37,471 nt of DNA from Thermodesulfobacteriota bacterium (GCA_040757775.1 JBFLWQ010000028.1:1-37471), one strand, 5' to 3'. Numbered from the stretch's first letter, positions 17,194-26,711 are shown. Translations and numbers: made by a program. Notes: generated by a model not told the origin, from the sequence alone.

Positions 17194-18396
17194 TTATTCT
17201 GATTTCCTCCACTCCGTTATAGGCACATATTTTTGTTTAACAGGGTCTGACCTGTAAATCCTCCAGGAGTCTCCCCCCTTATGACTGGCAGAGGTGTAGG
17301 TAATGGGGTTGCAAAGCCCACCAGTATCAAAATTCTTCAACGTTTCAAGGGCATCCACCAAGGTTTCTGCATCTAGATTTTTCCCTGCTCTTTTCATTCC
17401 TTCTACAAGGACAGTGGCAAGTACCCATCCATGAGTGTATAAAGTGCCGCGATAAGGCTTTTCAGTACCCGGATGGTACTTAAGGGTGATTCCCCTCATT
17501 GATTTTACCCCTGAACCTTCGCCATACCAGGGAGCAAGGGCATGAACTGAATAGAATTGCTTTGCTGTTTCACCCAATGTGTGTATCTCTTCTCCCAGCA
17601 TTGCACCCCAGCTATGAAAGGCTGGTGTTTCCAATCCAAACTTCCTCATCTCCCGTAAGAAAGTCATTGCTGAAGCGGTAATGAGTCCTACATGAATTAC
17701 ACAATTGACATTGTTTTTCTTTAAACTCATAACCTGTGAGCTGGCATCTATTGCACCAGCCATCATGACCTCCTTTGTCACAGGTTCTATGTTGTACCCT
17801 TTCAACCTTTCCAGGGCAGGTCTCAGATCAATCTTTCCGGTTTCAGTGTCCGGATAAACAAGAGCTATCCTTGGGTTTTTCAGTTTATACTCTTTGACTA
17901 TATAATCAACAAGGACTCTTACTTGCCCCTCATAGGTATCGCTTGTGGTAAAAATATATCTCTTTAAAGGGTTCACAGCAAGATCGGGAAACACAACAGA
18001 TACGTTTGGAAGTTTGTCTTGTTGAATCTTTCTCCAGAGTATGTTGACAAAACCTCCTGAACCAGGTCCTATAAAAGAAAATATCCTGTCCCTGAAAACC
18101 AGTTTTTTATAAGCTGCAAGGGTAGCGGGAATTGAGTATCTGTCGTCCTCTACAATTACATCCAGTTGTCTTCCATGAACACCGCCATTATCATTAATGT
18201 ACCTTATGTATGTTCTTATTGCTTGTGTGCAGGGAACAGTTATTGCCGCAGCAGGTCCTGTTTGATCCAGAATGACACCTATTTTGACCGACTTATCCGT
18301 TACTCCCCTGACATCCTTTGCCTGACCAACAGAGGCATTTATTAAAAAAACAATTCCCAATAATGCGGCTGCTACAAATACTTTCTTTACATTCAT
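17194..18396 (-). CDS. Branched-chain amino acid-type ABC substrate-binding protein (SBP 6)
   Basis: 400 residues from the ATG at 18396, 7 bp after AAAGGAG (18404-18410); a TTG at 18402 is too close to that site. The signal peptide ends S-V-G-Q-A-K-D and closely resembles that of SBP 1 at the other end of the region, and both continue with R-G-V-T-D and I-L-D-Q-T-G-P, suggesting a closer pair. Mature landmarks include N-D-N-G-G-V-H-G-R-Q-L, E-D-D-R-Y-S-I-P, A-P-W-Y-G and F-D-T-G-G-L-C-N-P-I, the last diverging from the common box. It follows the FolC gene at about 195 bp. Confidence 0.88.
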   Translation of the reverse strand: MNVKKVFVAAALLGIVFLINASVGQAKDVRGVTDKSVKIGVILDQTGPAAAITVPCTQAIRTYIRYINDNGGVHGRQLDVIVEDDRYSIPATLAAYKKLVFRDRIFSFIGPGSGGFVNILWRKIQQDKLPNVSVVFPDLAVNPLKRYIFTTSDTYEGQVRVLVDYIVKEYKLKNPRIALVYPDTETGKIDLRPALERLKGYNIEPVTKEVMMAGAIDASSQVMSLKKNNVNCVIHVGLITASAMTFLREMRKFGLETPAFHSWGAMLGEEIHTLGETAKQFYSVHALAPWYGEGSGVKSMRGITLKYHPGTEKPYRGTLYTHGWVLATVLVEGMKRAGKNLDAETLVDALETLKNFDTGGLCNPITYTSASHKGGDSWRIYRSDPVKQKYVPITEWRKSE

Positions 18397-18591
18397 ACCC
18401 AAACTCCTTTCTTTTTATTAGTCTTTGATTATATTAAATTCTATAAGAGTTCTTATTTACCCTTCATAGGTATCTCAGACAATAAGCATGTATTCTTTAT
18501 GGAGTGTAACGGCGATTTAAACTATAACCCACCAAAAAGTCAATAAAAAAAAAATCAAACAGAGAGAAACATATAAGTTAGCAGGTTAAAG

Positions 18592-19881
18592 TTAAAGGGT
18601 ATGGGCAACAAACAACTCCCTTGCCTCCCCTACTGTAAATATAGAGCCTGTTACACACACCATGTCTTCTCTTTTAGCGAGAGAAATAGCAAGGGATACA
18701 GCCTTTTTGACGTCATCGACCATTTCAGCTTCTTTATGGTATTTTTTAACTTCTTCATAGAGGACCGGAGGAGAGGCTGACCTGTCCATTTTAGGTGCAG
18801 CAAGTACTACTTTATCTGCCAAAGGAACCAATCTTGAGATGATAGCCCTGAAATCTTTATCCATCATTATCCCCAAGACCAGAAGCAATCTGTTAAAGGA
18901 AAAAGTCCCATCGGATATTGCATCCCTGAGGGTCTTTATCCCCGCAGGGTTATGTGCACAATCCAGGACAATCAGAGGGTCTCTTCCAACAATTTCCAGT
19001 CTTCCAGGCCAGTATGTACTCTCAAGTCCTTTATAAATGGCTTCATCTTCTATCTCAACACCCTTTTCTTTCAGTACCTCAATAGCCCCCAAAGCAGTAA
19101 CGGCATTGGCAATCTGATGTCTCCCCAAAAGATTCAGTCTTAAACCTGAATATCTACTTTTCAACCCGGAGTAATTAAACCTCCCATCTGCCATTTTTTT
19201 TCCTTTAAGATCCCTGCCAACTCTATAGAGAGCAGCCCCATCCTGCAGGCACTTTTCCTGAATGGAGGCAAAAACAGAGGGCTGAGTTACTCCTGTAATG
19301 ACAATGCCACCCCTCTTAATAATCCCTGCCTTCTCCATTGTTATTTCATGAATCGTCTTTCCGAGGTACTGTTGATGATCCATAGATACGTTGGTAATAA
19401 CAGAGACCAGGGGATTAACTACGTTTGTTGAATCAAACCTGCCACCCATTCCCACTTCCAGAACGGCAAAATCAATGTCTTGTTCCTGAAAATAAAGGAA
19501 AGCTATGGCTGTAGTAAATTCAAAGAAAGTGATATCACGGGCAAGATCAGTACCCTCAATCTTCTGATAAACGATGTCCGTCAGTTCAGCTACCCTGCTC
19601 TCTGAGATCTCACGGTTATTTACCTTGATTCTTTCGGTAAAGTTCACTAAATGGGGAGAGGTATAAAGGCCCACCCTTAACCCGGCTTTATCCAAAATAG
19701 AAGAAATCATAGCAGCAACTGAACCCTTGCCATTGGTTCCCCCCACATGAATACTCTTTAATTCTTTTTGGGGATTATTTAAGAGGTCTAACAGACGGGA
19801 TATGTTTGCAAGCCCAAGCTTTATGCCGGATGCCTGAAGGGCATACAGGTATTCTATTGACTTGTTGTAGGATTGAAACAT
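18592..19881 (-). CDS. folC: Bifunctional folylpolyglutamate/dihydrofolate synthase
   Basis: 429 residues, the family's normal length. The ATP-binding P-loop G-G-T-N-G-K-G-S is at 47-54, Y-T-S-P-H-L-V-N-F-T-E-R-I follows at about 74-86, then E-V-G-M-G-G-R-F-D-S-T-N and D-C-A-H-N-P-A-G in the second domain. FolC adds glutamate to folates in the cytoplasm. It is a housekeeping gene in an otherwise catabolic cluster, between an acyl-CoA dehydrogenase (upstream) and SBP 6 (downstream). No good Shine-Dalgarno is seen before the ATG; the 70-bp spacer upstream (19882-19952) is a low-complexity mixture of GGGTTAAG and GGTTCAAGG units. Confidence 0.93.
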   Translation of the reverse strand: MFQSYNKSIEYLYALQASGIKLGLANISRLLDLLNNPQKELKSIHVGGTNGKGSVAAMISSILDKAGLRVGLYTSPHLVNFTERIKVNNREISESRVAELTDIVYQKIEGTDLARDITFFEFTTAIAFLYFQEQDIDFAVLEVGMGGRFDSTNVVNPLVSVITNVSMDHQQYLGKTIHEITMEKAGIIKRGGIVITGVTQPSVFASIQEKCLQDGAALYRVGRDLKGKKMADGRFNYSGLKSRYSGLRLNLLGRHQIANAVTALGAIEVLKEKGVEIEDEAIYKGLESTYWPGRLEIVGRDPLIVLDCAHNPAGIKTLRDAISDGTFSFNRLLLVLGIMMDKDFRAIISRLVPLADKVVLAAPKMDRSASPPVLYEEVKKYHKEAEMVDDVKKAVSLAISLAKREDMVCVTGSIFTVGEARELFVAHTL

Positions 19882-19952
19882 ATTTCAAAAAGGGTTAAGA
19901 GGGTTCAAGGTTTAAGGGTTAAGGATTTGTTTTTCAATGATTTTATAAGCAC

Positions 19953-21104
19953 TTAATTTTTTAACAACGATCTGGCAATAACCATTTTTTGAATATTGCT
20001 GGGGCCTTCGTAAATCTGAATGCCTTTTGCATCTCTCATCATTCTTTCAACAGGATGGTCCTTGGTATAACCATGACCACCAAGTATCTCAACTGCCTCT
20101 GTAGTTACTTTCATTGCAACCTTTGTTGCAAGGTACTTTGCCATAGAAGCAAATCTGGGTATCAGTTCAATCTCTCTCCCCTTATCAATCATATGGGCTG
20201 CCCTGTATACCATGCACCTTGCCGCTTCTATATGGGTCAACATATCAGCAAATTGAAACTGAATGCCCTGAAATTCGGTTATGGGCTTTCCAAAGCAGAT
20301 TCTCTCCTTTGCATAGTTCAGGGAATAATCAAAGGCACTCTGGGCAACACCCACCGCCTCTATAGCCATAAGCACCCTTGCCTGATTGAACACTCCTACT
20401 ACGATTTTAAAGCCCTGCCCTTCAGGGCCTAAACGATTTTTCTCCGGAACAACAGCATCCTCAAATATGAGTTCTGTCATCGCAGTACCCCTCTGCCCCA
20501 TCTCGTTCTCATGCTTGCCTATGGAAAATCCCGGCGTATCCTTTTCCACTACAAAGGCAGAGATGCCACTGTGTTTCTTTTCCGGGTTTGTTAAAGCGAA
20601 TAGAGAAAAGAAATCGGCTACACCACCCAGAGTTATAAAGCACTTGGTTCCATTAACCAGATAATTGTTACCGTTCAATTTTGCCCTGGTTTTCATGGAA
20701 GCCGCATCTGAACCAGCCTCGGGCTCTGTAACAGAAAGGCATCCAAGTTTCTTCTTACCGATTATCTGCGGAAAATACCAGCCTTTCTGCTCTTTAGTGC
20801 CTGCCTCTCTCATAACCAGTATTCCACCTATTGTTTGGACCATAAACATTGTTGATACTGAAAGGGATGCCCTCGCAATCTCTTCTGCTGCTACACACAA
20901 AGTGACAATGCCGCTGCCTGAGCCACCGTACTCCTCAGGTACTGCCATATTGAGAATTCCCTGTTTCCTGAGGAGGTCAACCATATCCCAGGGAAACTCA
21001 TCAGTGACATCGATCTCTGCTGCACGGGGAGCAATCCTATCCTTCGCTATCCTTCTAACACTCTCTCTCAACATATTCTGCTCTTCAGTAAGCTCAAGAG
21101 TCAT
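19953..21104 (-). CDS. Acyl-CoA dehydrogenase (ACAD 1)
   Basis: 383 residues from the ATG at 21104, six bases after AAGGAGGG; a TTG at 21110 directly abuts that site. The FAD/substrate signatures are S-V-T-E-P-E-A-G-S-D and G-T-K-C-F-I-T-L-G-G-V-A-D, and the C-terminal I-Y-E-G-P-S-N-I-Q-K holds the catalytic base Glu as in short-chain enzymes. It oxidises an acyl-CoA to a 2-enoyl-CoA, passing electrons to electron-transfer flavoprotein or a related acceptor; neither is encoded here. It lies downstream of mutase A on the same strand, separated by a 145-bp MITE-like element, and may oxidise the mutase product. Confidence 0.92.
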   Translation of the reverse strand: MTLELTEEQNMLRESVRRIAKDRIAPRAAEIDVTDEFPWDMVDLLRKQGILNMAVPEEYGGSGSGIVTLCVAAEEIARASLSVSTMFMVQTIGGILVMREAGTKEQKGWYFPQIIGKKKLGCLSVTEPEAGSDAASMKTRAKLNGNNYLVNGTKCFITLGGVADFFSLFALTNPEKKHSGISAFVVEKDTPGFSIGKHENEMGQRGTAMTELIFEDAVVPEKNRLGPEGQGFKIVVGVFNQARVLMAIEAVGVAQSAFDYSLNYAKERICFGKPITEFQGIQFQFADMLTHIEAARCMVYRAAHMIDKGREIELIPRFASMAKYLATKVAMKVTTEAVEILGGHGYTKDHPVERMMRDAKGIQIYEGPSNIQKMVIARSLLKN

Positions 21105-21168
21105 TAACAACCCTCCTTAAAATTTTCAATGTATCGAAATCTGGAAGATCAAGTTTGGACGATATTAA

Positions 21169-21313
21169 TTGTTGGTGACTCTTTTATTTTAGTTGTTATA
21201 CGTAAGACCCTATTAAAAACCCATGTTATTCTATGAGTGAATAATAAAACAGGATCGAATCTCTGGTGACAAATTGTAGTTAATAAGAAGTAAAATAAAA
21301 GAGTCACCAACAA
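21169..21313. mobile_element. MITE-like element with 23-bp perfect terminal inverted repeats
   Basis: The ends TTGTTGGTGACTC...TTTTA (21169-21191) and its exact reverse complement (21291-21313) form a 23-bp perfect inverted pair. Pairing extends inward about eight more bases with two mismatches. The element is 145 bp, A+T-rich and non-coding, which fits a miniature inverted-repeat transposable element. I see no clear target-site duplication and no second copy in the window. It lies between mutase A and ACAD 1 and could also act as a large hairpin in their transcript. Confidence 0.6.
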
Positions 21314-21365
21314 CCATGGAAAGGCATATTATTAAAATGACTTTCCAAATCCCCTGAATTCTCTA

Positions 21366-23054
21366 TTAATACGGAGACTTCATTATACCAAAGGGATCAT
21401 AGCTCAATCCATAGGCTTCCCGTATGGTTCCCTGTATCTCTCCTGTTGTAGCGTATGCCTTCAATGCCTCAATTATGGGGGGGATAAGATTTTCGCCCTC
21501 TCCCATCTGAGCTTTTTCCCTCAAGCGCTTTATAGTCTCTTTTACCTTTTTCCGGTCACGAGTCTCTTTAAGGCTTTTAACATTGGCTATCTGTTCCCTC
21601 TCTGTTTCAGGTGGAATCCTGTGTACACCCCCGGGGGTTCTTTCTTCAGAAGCGGTTGTAAAGGCGTTTACACCTACTATAATCCGCTCTTTATTCTCTA
21701 TTTCCTTCTGTAGTTGAAGGGCAGCATGGTCTATCTTCTGGTCTACCCACTCCTTCCTCATAGCCTCTGCCATTCCACCTATCTCATCTATTTCTTTGAT
21801 TATTTTTACGGCCTCTTCCTCAAGTTTATTCGTGAGGTTTTCTATAAAATACGACCCGCCCAATGGATCTGCGGTGTTTGCCACTCCGGTCTCGTAAGCC
21901 AGAATCTGTTGGGTTCTCAAAGCTATACGCTGAGACTCTTCGGAAGGAAGAGCTATGGGTTCATCGTAAGAGCAACAATGGAGAGATTGGACCCCACCCA
22001 GTACAGCAGCCAGAGCTTCAACAGTAATCCTTATAATATTATTTAAAGGCTGCTGCGGCACCAGGGAAGAGCCGGCGGTATGAACACCGAATCTAAACTT
22101 CCAGGAACCAGGCTTCTTTGCCCCAAATCTCTCCTTCATAATCTTTGCCCACAACCTCCTGGCAGCTCTCAGCTTGGCTATCTCTTCAAGAAAATCCATA
22201 CCAGCCGAGAAATAAAATGATATCCTGCATGCAAAATCGTCAACATCTAAACCGCGTTCTATCGCTTTTCTTATATACTCCATTGCAATCTCAAATCCAA
22301 AGGCAATCTCCTCGGGCGCATTGATGCCAGTCTCTCTCATATCATAGGCATTCACGGAATTGGTATTCCAGAATGGCATATGTTTCGTACAGAACTCTAT
22401 TATGTCCACAGCCAATTTTACGCTGAGGTCTATCGGGTTATTTGGCTTACCATAACAGTAACGAGAGTGCAAAGGATCATTTGCGATGGTACCTCTCAAC
22501 TTTGCAATATCTATACCTCTTTTTTCTGCAACTGTTATATACTGGGAAAATATAACGGCGGCAAGGGATGAAGCACAGAGAAGGGCAACACTGACCTTAT
22601 CAAGGGGTATTCCATCTAACAGTTCCTCCATATCCTTCAATGAGGTAAGGTTTACCCCGCTCACTCCAACCTCACCTTCAGCCATAGGGTGGTCTGCATC
22701 GATTCCCCAGACGGTCGGAAGATCCCGGAAGATGCTGAAGCCGCTTACTCCCTCATCTGCTAGAAACTTAAGCCTTTTATTGGTATCGGCTGCCCTGGCG
22801 TATCCACCAGCTTCCCGCATCGTCCAGTATCTGCCTCTGTACATATTCGAATGGATACCCCTTGTAAAGGGGTACTTTCCTGCGTTGGCTATCTTTCCTT
22901 CGTAGTCAATTCCTGCTACATCAGCAGGAGTATAGATATCCTTGACCGGAAATCCTGACCATGTAGTTAATCTATTTGGCTTATCGAAATATGCTTCCAT
23001 TAAACCATCTATCTTCCTATCCTCTCTTTTTTGAACCTTTACTGAATCACTCAC
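21366..23054 (-). CDS. B12-dependent acyl-CoA mutase large subunit A, noncanonical active site
   Basis: 562 residues, the size of the methylmalonyl-CoA mutase catalytic (TIM barrel) subunit without a B12 domain. Family words are clear: Y-P-F-T-R-G-I, L-R-A-A-R-R-L-W-A-K-I-M, Q-S-L-H, D-E-P-I-A-L-P and D-P-L-G-G-S-Y-F-(I/V)-E. By hand alignment with the Propionibacterium enzyme, Tyr89 is Ala82, Gln197 is Ala191, Arg207 is Tyr201 and His244 is Asp238. These residues contact the substrate or protect the radical, so the substrate is unlikely to be methylmalonyl-CoA. The start is GTG at 23054 with GGAGGT six bases upstream. It must use a separate cobalamin subunit, most likely the one encoded 130 bp upstream (23185-23568). 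The 23055-23184 spacer holds short imperfect repeats of GCTGA and AC(G/T)G type. Confidence 0.9.
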   Translation of the reverse strand: MSDSVKVQKREDRKIDGLMEAYFDKPNRLTTWSGFPVKDIYTPADVAGIDYEGKIANAGKYPFTRGIHSNMYRGRYWTMREAGGYARAADTNKRLKFLADEGVSGFSIFRDLPTVWGIDADHPMAEGEVGVSGVNLTSLKDMEELLDGIPLDKVSVALLCASSLAAVIFSQYITVAEKRGIDIAKLRGTIANDPLHSRYCYGKPNNPIDLSVKLAVDIIEFCTKHMPFWNTNSVNAYDMRETGINAPEEIAFGFEIAMEYIRKAIERGLDVDDFACRISFYFSAGMDFLEEIAKLRAARRLWAKIMKERFGAKKPGSWKFRFGVHTAGSSLVPQQPLNNIIRITVEALAAVLGGVQSLHCCSYDEPIALPSEESQRIALRTQQILAYETGVANTADPLGGSYFIENLTNKLEEEAVKIIKEIDEIGGMAEAMRKEWVDQKIDHAALQLQKEIENKERIIVGVNAFTTASEERTPGGVHRIPPETEREQIANVKSLKETRDRKKVKETIKRLREKAQMGEGENLIPPIIEALKAYATTGEIQGTIREAYGLSYDPFGIMKSPY

Positions 23055-23184
23055 TTTTTCACCTCCAGGTCATCGTAAGTAGTTTACTGTTTTAACCTCT
23101 TAAGCTGACCTCTGAATGCTGACAGCTGAACGCTTGCAAATTACCAACGGACAATTGAGAACGGTCAACTGACACCATCATAAC

Positions 23185-23568
23185 TTATTTTATCATAAAA
23201 TCAACTATATCATCCAATGGGCTCCCGGATCCAAATACCTCTTGTACTCCCATCTTCTTCAAGTCAGAGACATCTTCAAGAGGTATACACCCACCTACAA
23301 CGACTGTCAAGTCATCTCTACCCTTCTCTCTCAAAAGCTTCATTATTTTTGGTGCCTCCACCAGGTGTGTGGACGAGTGAAAACTCAAACCCAATATATC
23401 CACGTCCTCTTCAACAGCAGTCTTTGTAATCTCTTCAGGTGTTACATAAATCCCTCCGTATACCACTTCTGCACCAGCGTCCTTCAATGCCCTGGCTATC
23501 AGCTTTATGCCCATGTCATGGGCATCCAGGCCAGGTTTAGCCAACAATACCCTTTTCCTTTTTTCCAT
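23185..23568 (-). CDS. Stand-alone cobalamin-binding subunit of an acyl-CoA mutase
   Basis: 127 residues: only the B12-binding domain of the methylmalonyl-CoA mutase family. The D15-x-H17-x2-G20 motif supplies the lower-axial His ligand of cobalamin; later G-L-S-F-H-S-S-T-H and V-V-V-G-G-C-I-P complete the domain. GGAGG precedes the ATG. It lies between mutase large subunits B (upstream, 23 bp) and A (downstream), so one cobalamin subunit may serve two different large subunits. Confidence 0.93.
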   Translation of the reverse strand: MEKRKRVLLAKPGLDAHDMGIKLIARALKDAGAEVVYGGIYVTPEEITKTAVEEDVDILGLSFHSSTHLVEAPKIMKLLREKGRDDLTVVVGGCIPLEDVSDLKKMGVQEVFGSGSPLDDIVDFMIK

Positions 23569-23591
23569 ATTTAATATTCCTCCACGTAAAG

Positions 23592-25295
23592 TTACACGGC
23601 TATCTGCCTGTGTCTTGCCCTGATAACCTCCCGATACGCCCTGACTTTATCCCCAAAGAGGGCATTCATAATCTCTTCAAGAGTAGCATAAGCCTTCACA
23701 GCTTCAATACTCGGTGGTACGATGTTTTCTCCCTTTTTAACCGCATCCTGGATACTTGATAAACCTGATTTTACCTTTTCATTGTCCCTTTCTGTTTTTA
23801 CCTTTTTGAGTCTGGCCAATTGCTTCCTCTCATAGGACGGATCGACTTTGAATGCCTTAACCCTTATCTCTTCCTTAATCCTGTATTTATTCAAGCCTAC
23901 AACTGTCCTTTCCCCTTTTCTTATAGCATCCCAGTAACGGTTAACCGAATCATCCATCTGCTGCTGAAGCCATCCGCTTTCTATTGCCCCCGGCATACCA
24001 CCCATGGCATCAATCTCTTCTATCAATTTTGAAGCTCTCTCCTCCAGCTGTCTGGTCAACCACTCCACAAAGTAAGAACCAGCCAGAGGGTCTATTGTAT
24101 CTGCAATACCCGTTTCTTCAAGGAGTATCTGTTGAGTCCTCAGGGAAATCCTGGCAGACTCCTCTGTAGGTATGCAGATAGCCTCATCATAAGAATCGGA
24201 ATGTAACGAGCTAACACCGCCCAGAAGAGAAGCCAGACTCTGGATAGCTACCCGGGCAATGTTGTTCAATGCCTGTTCTGCTGTCAAGGTGTTACCGTCT
24301 GTCTGAACATGAAGCCTGAGAAGCATAGCCCTGGGGTCCTTTGCCCCAAATCGTTCCTTCATTATCCTTGCCCACAGTTTCCTGGTTGCCCTGAATTTGG
24401 CTATCTCCTCGAAGAAATTGTTATGACATCCCATAAAGAACGTAAATTTGGGGGCAAATTCCTCCAATCTCAATCCCCTATCCAGAAATGCCTGTGTATA
24501 GCTAATAGCCCCTGAAAGCATAAAGGCCATCTCCTGCACGGCATCTGTTCCAGAATCACGATGGGCATAACCACCTATAGCCATCGGGTTCCAGTTAGGC
24601 ATATTCCTGGCAAGATACTCTATAATATCAACAAAATATCTGAATGCCTCTTTAGGGGCAGGAAAGATTGCCTGCTTATTTGCTACGTATGAGGTTAAAA
24701 AATCCAGCTGGCTCGTACCTCTTAACTTTGAAAGGTCTATCCCCCTCTTTTCTGCTACGGCAATTAACATGAACAACATAACAGGACATCTTGCAATAAG
24801 GGTAACCGGGTATTTGACTATATCAATTCCGTCAAAGGCATCCTCCATATCCTGCAACGTATCCACAGGCAACCCATTCATCCCCACCTGACCTTCTGCC
24901 AGAGGGTTATCTGAATCTATGGCATGGTTGTTTGTGGGAAGGTCAAAGACCACTGTTACACCAGTTTCTCCCATCTCTATAAGATATTTAAGCCTCTCAT
25001 TGGTCTCTTCAGGGGTTGCAAATCCACATACCTGCCTCGCCTGCCACGTACGACTTCGATAGCCTACAGGATATATCCCCCTGGTGAAGGGATACTCGCC
25101 AGGAAAACCCCCATCCCTCTCATAATCGAAGGCTTCAATATCTTTAGGAGTATAGAGGCGTTTTACAGGTATCTGGGAATGGGTCTCAAACAAACCCTGC
25201 CTCTCTCCCAATTTTTCTACGGCCTTTCTTTCCCTCTTTTCTTCCCATTCTTTCAGTTTTTCTTCCAGCGATTTAATTTTATCTTTGTCAAACAT
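23592..25295 (-). CDS. B12-dependent acyl-CoA mutase large subunit B, noncanonical active site
   Basis: 567 residues, methylmalonyl-CoA mutase catalytic-subunit family. Landmarks: Y-P-F-T-R-G-I-Y, V-V-F-D-L-P-T, F-R-A-T-R-K-L-W-A-R-I-M, S-S-L-H-S-D-S-Y-D-E-A and D-P-L-A-G-S-Y-F-V-E-W-L-T. Against the methylmalonyl enzyme, Tyr89 is Val89, Gln197 is kept (Gln196), Arg207 is Asn206, and the His244 position reads Ala244 with a His right after it. It thus differs both from methylmalonyl-CoA mutase and, as far as I recall, from isobutyryl-CoA mutase (Phe/Gln). A ~35-residue charged, helical N-terminus may contact the partner subunit. It is followed by the cobalamin subunit 23 bp downstream and preceded by SBP 7. 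ATG start with GGAGG upstream. Confidence 0.9.
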   Translation of the reverse strand: MFDKDKIKSLEEKLKEWEEKRERKAVEKLGERQGLFETHSQIPVKRLYTPKDIEAFDYERDGGFPGEYPFTRGIYPVGYRSRTWQARQVCGFATPEETNERLKYLIEMGETGVTVVFDLPTNNHAIDSDNPLAEGQVGMNGLPVDTLQDMEDAFDGIDIVKYPVTLIARCPVMLFMLIAVAEKRGIDLSKLRGTSQLDFLTSYVANKQAIFPAPKEAFRYFVDIIEYLARNMPNWNPMAIGGYAHRDSGTDAVQEMAFMLSGAISYTQAFLDRGLRLEEFAPKFTFFMGCHNNFFEEIAKFRATRKLWARIMKERFGAKDPRAMLLRLHVQTDGNTLTAEQALNNIARVAIQSLASLLGGVSSLHSDSYDEAICIPTEESARISLRTQQILLEETGIADTIDPLAGSYFVEWLTRQLEERASKLIEEIDAMGGMPGAIESGWLQQQMDDSVNRYWDAIRKGERTVVGLNKYRIKEEIRVKAFKVDPSYERKQLARLKKVKTERDNEKVKSGLSSIQDAVKKGENIVPPSIEAVKAYATLEEIMNALFGDKVRAYREVIRARHRQIAV

Positions 25296-25511
25296 ATACG
25301 TTTACCTCCATGCAAAAAGATCGATAGAGAACTCATCATTACGAACAAAAAATCCCCCGGGAAGTCCTTACACCTCTCAAGAAGAGCTTTTTCTACCTTG
25401 GAGGTCAGTCGGTAAATTACTATCCTTCTATTTTTACCCCTTTTTCTGGCAGAAATCCATCTTTATTTACCGATGCAAAATCAGCCATAGTAGAGAAAAT
25501 CAACCTTCTTC

Positions 25512-26711
25512 TCATTCAGCCGGCTTTATCCAACCCGTAACCGCAACAAGCCTCTTCTTCTCCATGTCAGTCTTAAATATCCTGCAGTAATTAGTGGCCT
25601 TATGGGATTTGGGGGTATAGGTAACAGGACCACAGATGCCTCCGGTATCAAAGTCCCTGAGTGTCTCAAGGGCATCTACCAGCTTTTCACCATCAACTTC
25701 TCTACCCGCCCTTTTAAGCCCTTCAGATATAATCACTCCCCAATACCAAGCCATTTGATAATAATTAACCGGCGGTTTGCTTTTTGGGCGATACCTCAGG
25801 AAAGCCTCTCTCACCTTTTTCATTTCTGGAGTATCGTCATACCACTGACTAAATGCGTGAAGTCCATAGTAATTTCTAGCCGTCGCACCTGCCCTCTCTA
25901 TTGCATCTTCACCACATCCATAATGAATCCCCCAAACATTGGGGAAGTATTGAAACCTTTTACCAGTGCTCAGTATCAGAGCCACCTCTGGTGTAGGTAG
26001 AGCTCCCACTAAAACATTGTTTATCCCATTTGCCTTTAAACAAAGCACCTGGGAAGTAACATCTATCGCCCCAACAGCCACAATTTCCTCATAATACTTT
26101 TGGTTGAAAAAGCCTGCCCACTTCTTAGCACCGGCTGCAAAGACTTTCCCACCCTCGGTATCCGGTCTGGCTATCGCTATTTTTGGATCATTGACCTCCA
26201 TTTTGTTTACTATGTAGTCATAAGCCACACCAGCAAAATCCCAGTAATCTCCTGGAGGGGCGAAAACATACCGTTTATACGGAGTAAACATGATAGGGGA
26301 AATTGTTATGCCAAATGAAGGCATTTTACTCTTTTCGAACTGCGAGAACAGGGCAGTGTGCTGTCCTGTACCTCCAGGTCCTGAAATACAAAGCACCTCA
26401 TCTCTGTACGCCAGTTTCTTAAATGCTGCAATGGCCGTTGGAATACTGTATCTATCATCTTCCACAATGAGTTTTATCTTCCTCCCGTGGATACCACCCT
26501 CTTCGTTTACCAATCGAAAGTAGTCTCTGTGACTATTTGCATAGGTAACAAGAAACATTGCCACAGGACCGGTCAAATCTGTTATCAGACCGATCTTTAT
26601 CGTATCACCAGTAACCCCTCTTACCTCCCCGGCATAAGAAGGTACGCTCATAAGAATAGCCAAGACAAATACCAAAACGATCTGACTCCTCAAAAGATTT
26701 CTTTTCTCCAT
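25512..26711 (-). CDS. Branched-chain amino acid-type ABC substrate-binding protein (SBP 7)
   Basis: 399 residues from the ATG at 26711 behind AAGGAGGAG; an in-frame GTG at 26732 lies upstream of that site and is not needed. Signal peptide M-E-K-R-N ending V-P-S-Y-A-G-E. Landmarks: R-G-V-T-G-D-T-I-K-I-G, D-L-T-G-P, N-E-E-G-G-I-H-G-R-K-I, E-D-D-R-Y-S-I-P, S-Q-W-Y-D-D-T-P-E and F-D-T-G-G-I-C-G-P-V. It is the downstream member of a tandem pair with SBP 8. Differences between them fall mainly in the central region (about residues 215-240), where ligand specificity may have shifted. It sits between the CdhA-like gene and mutase B. Confidence 0.9.
   Translation of the reverse strand: MEKRNLLRSQIVLVFVLAILMSVPSYAGEVRGVTGDTIKIGLITDLTGPVAMFLVTYANSHRDYFRLVNEEGGIHGRKIKLIVEDDRYSIPTAIAAFKKLAYRDEVLCISGPGGTGQHTALFSQFEKSKMPSFGITISPIMFTPYKRYVFAPPGDYWDFAGVAYDYIVNKMEVNDPKIAIARPDTEGGKVFAAGAKKWAGFFNQKYYEEIVAVGAIDVTSQVLCLKANGINNVLVGALPTPEVALILSTGKRFQYFPNVWGIHYGCGEDAIERAGATARNYYGLHAFSQWYDDTPEMKKVREAFLRYRPKSKPPVNYYQMAWYWGVIISEGLKRAGREVDGEKLVDALETLRDFDTGGICGPVTYTPKSHKATNYCRIFKTDMEKKRLVAVTGWIKPAE

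Noticed and set aside
25410-25472. CGGTAAAT/ATTTACCG inverted pair in the gap between SBP 7 and mutase B
   Set aside because: Only 8 bp with a 47-bp loop and no T-run; too weak to call a terminator or operator.
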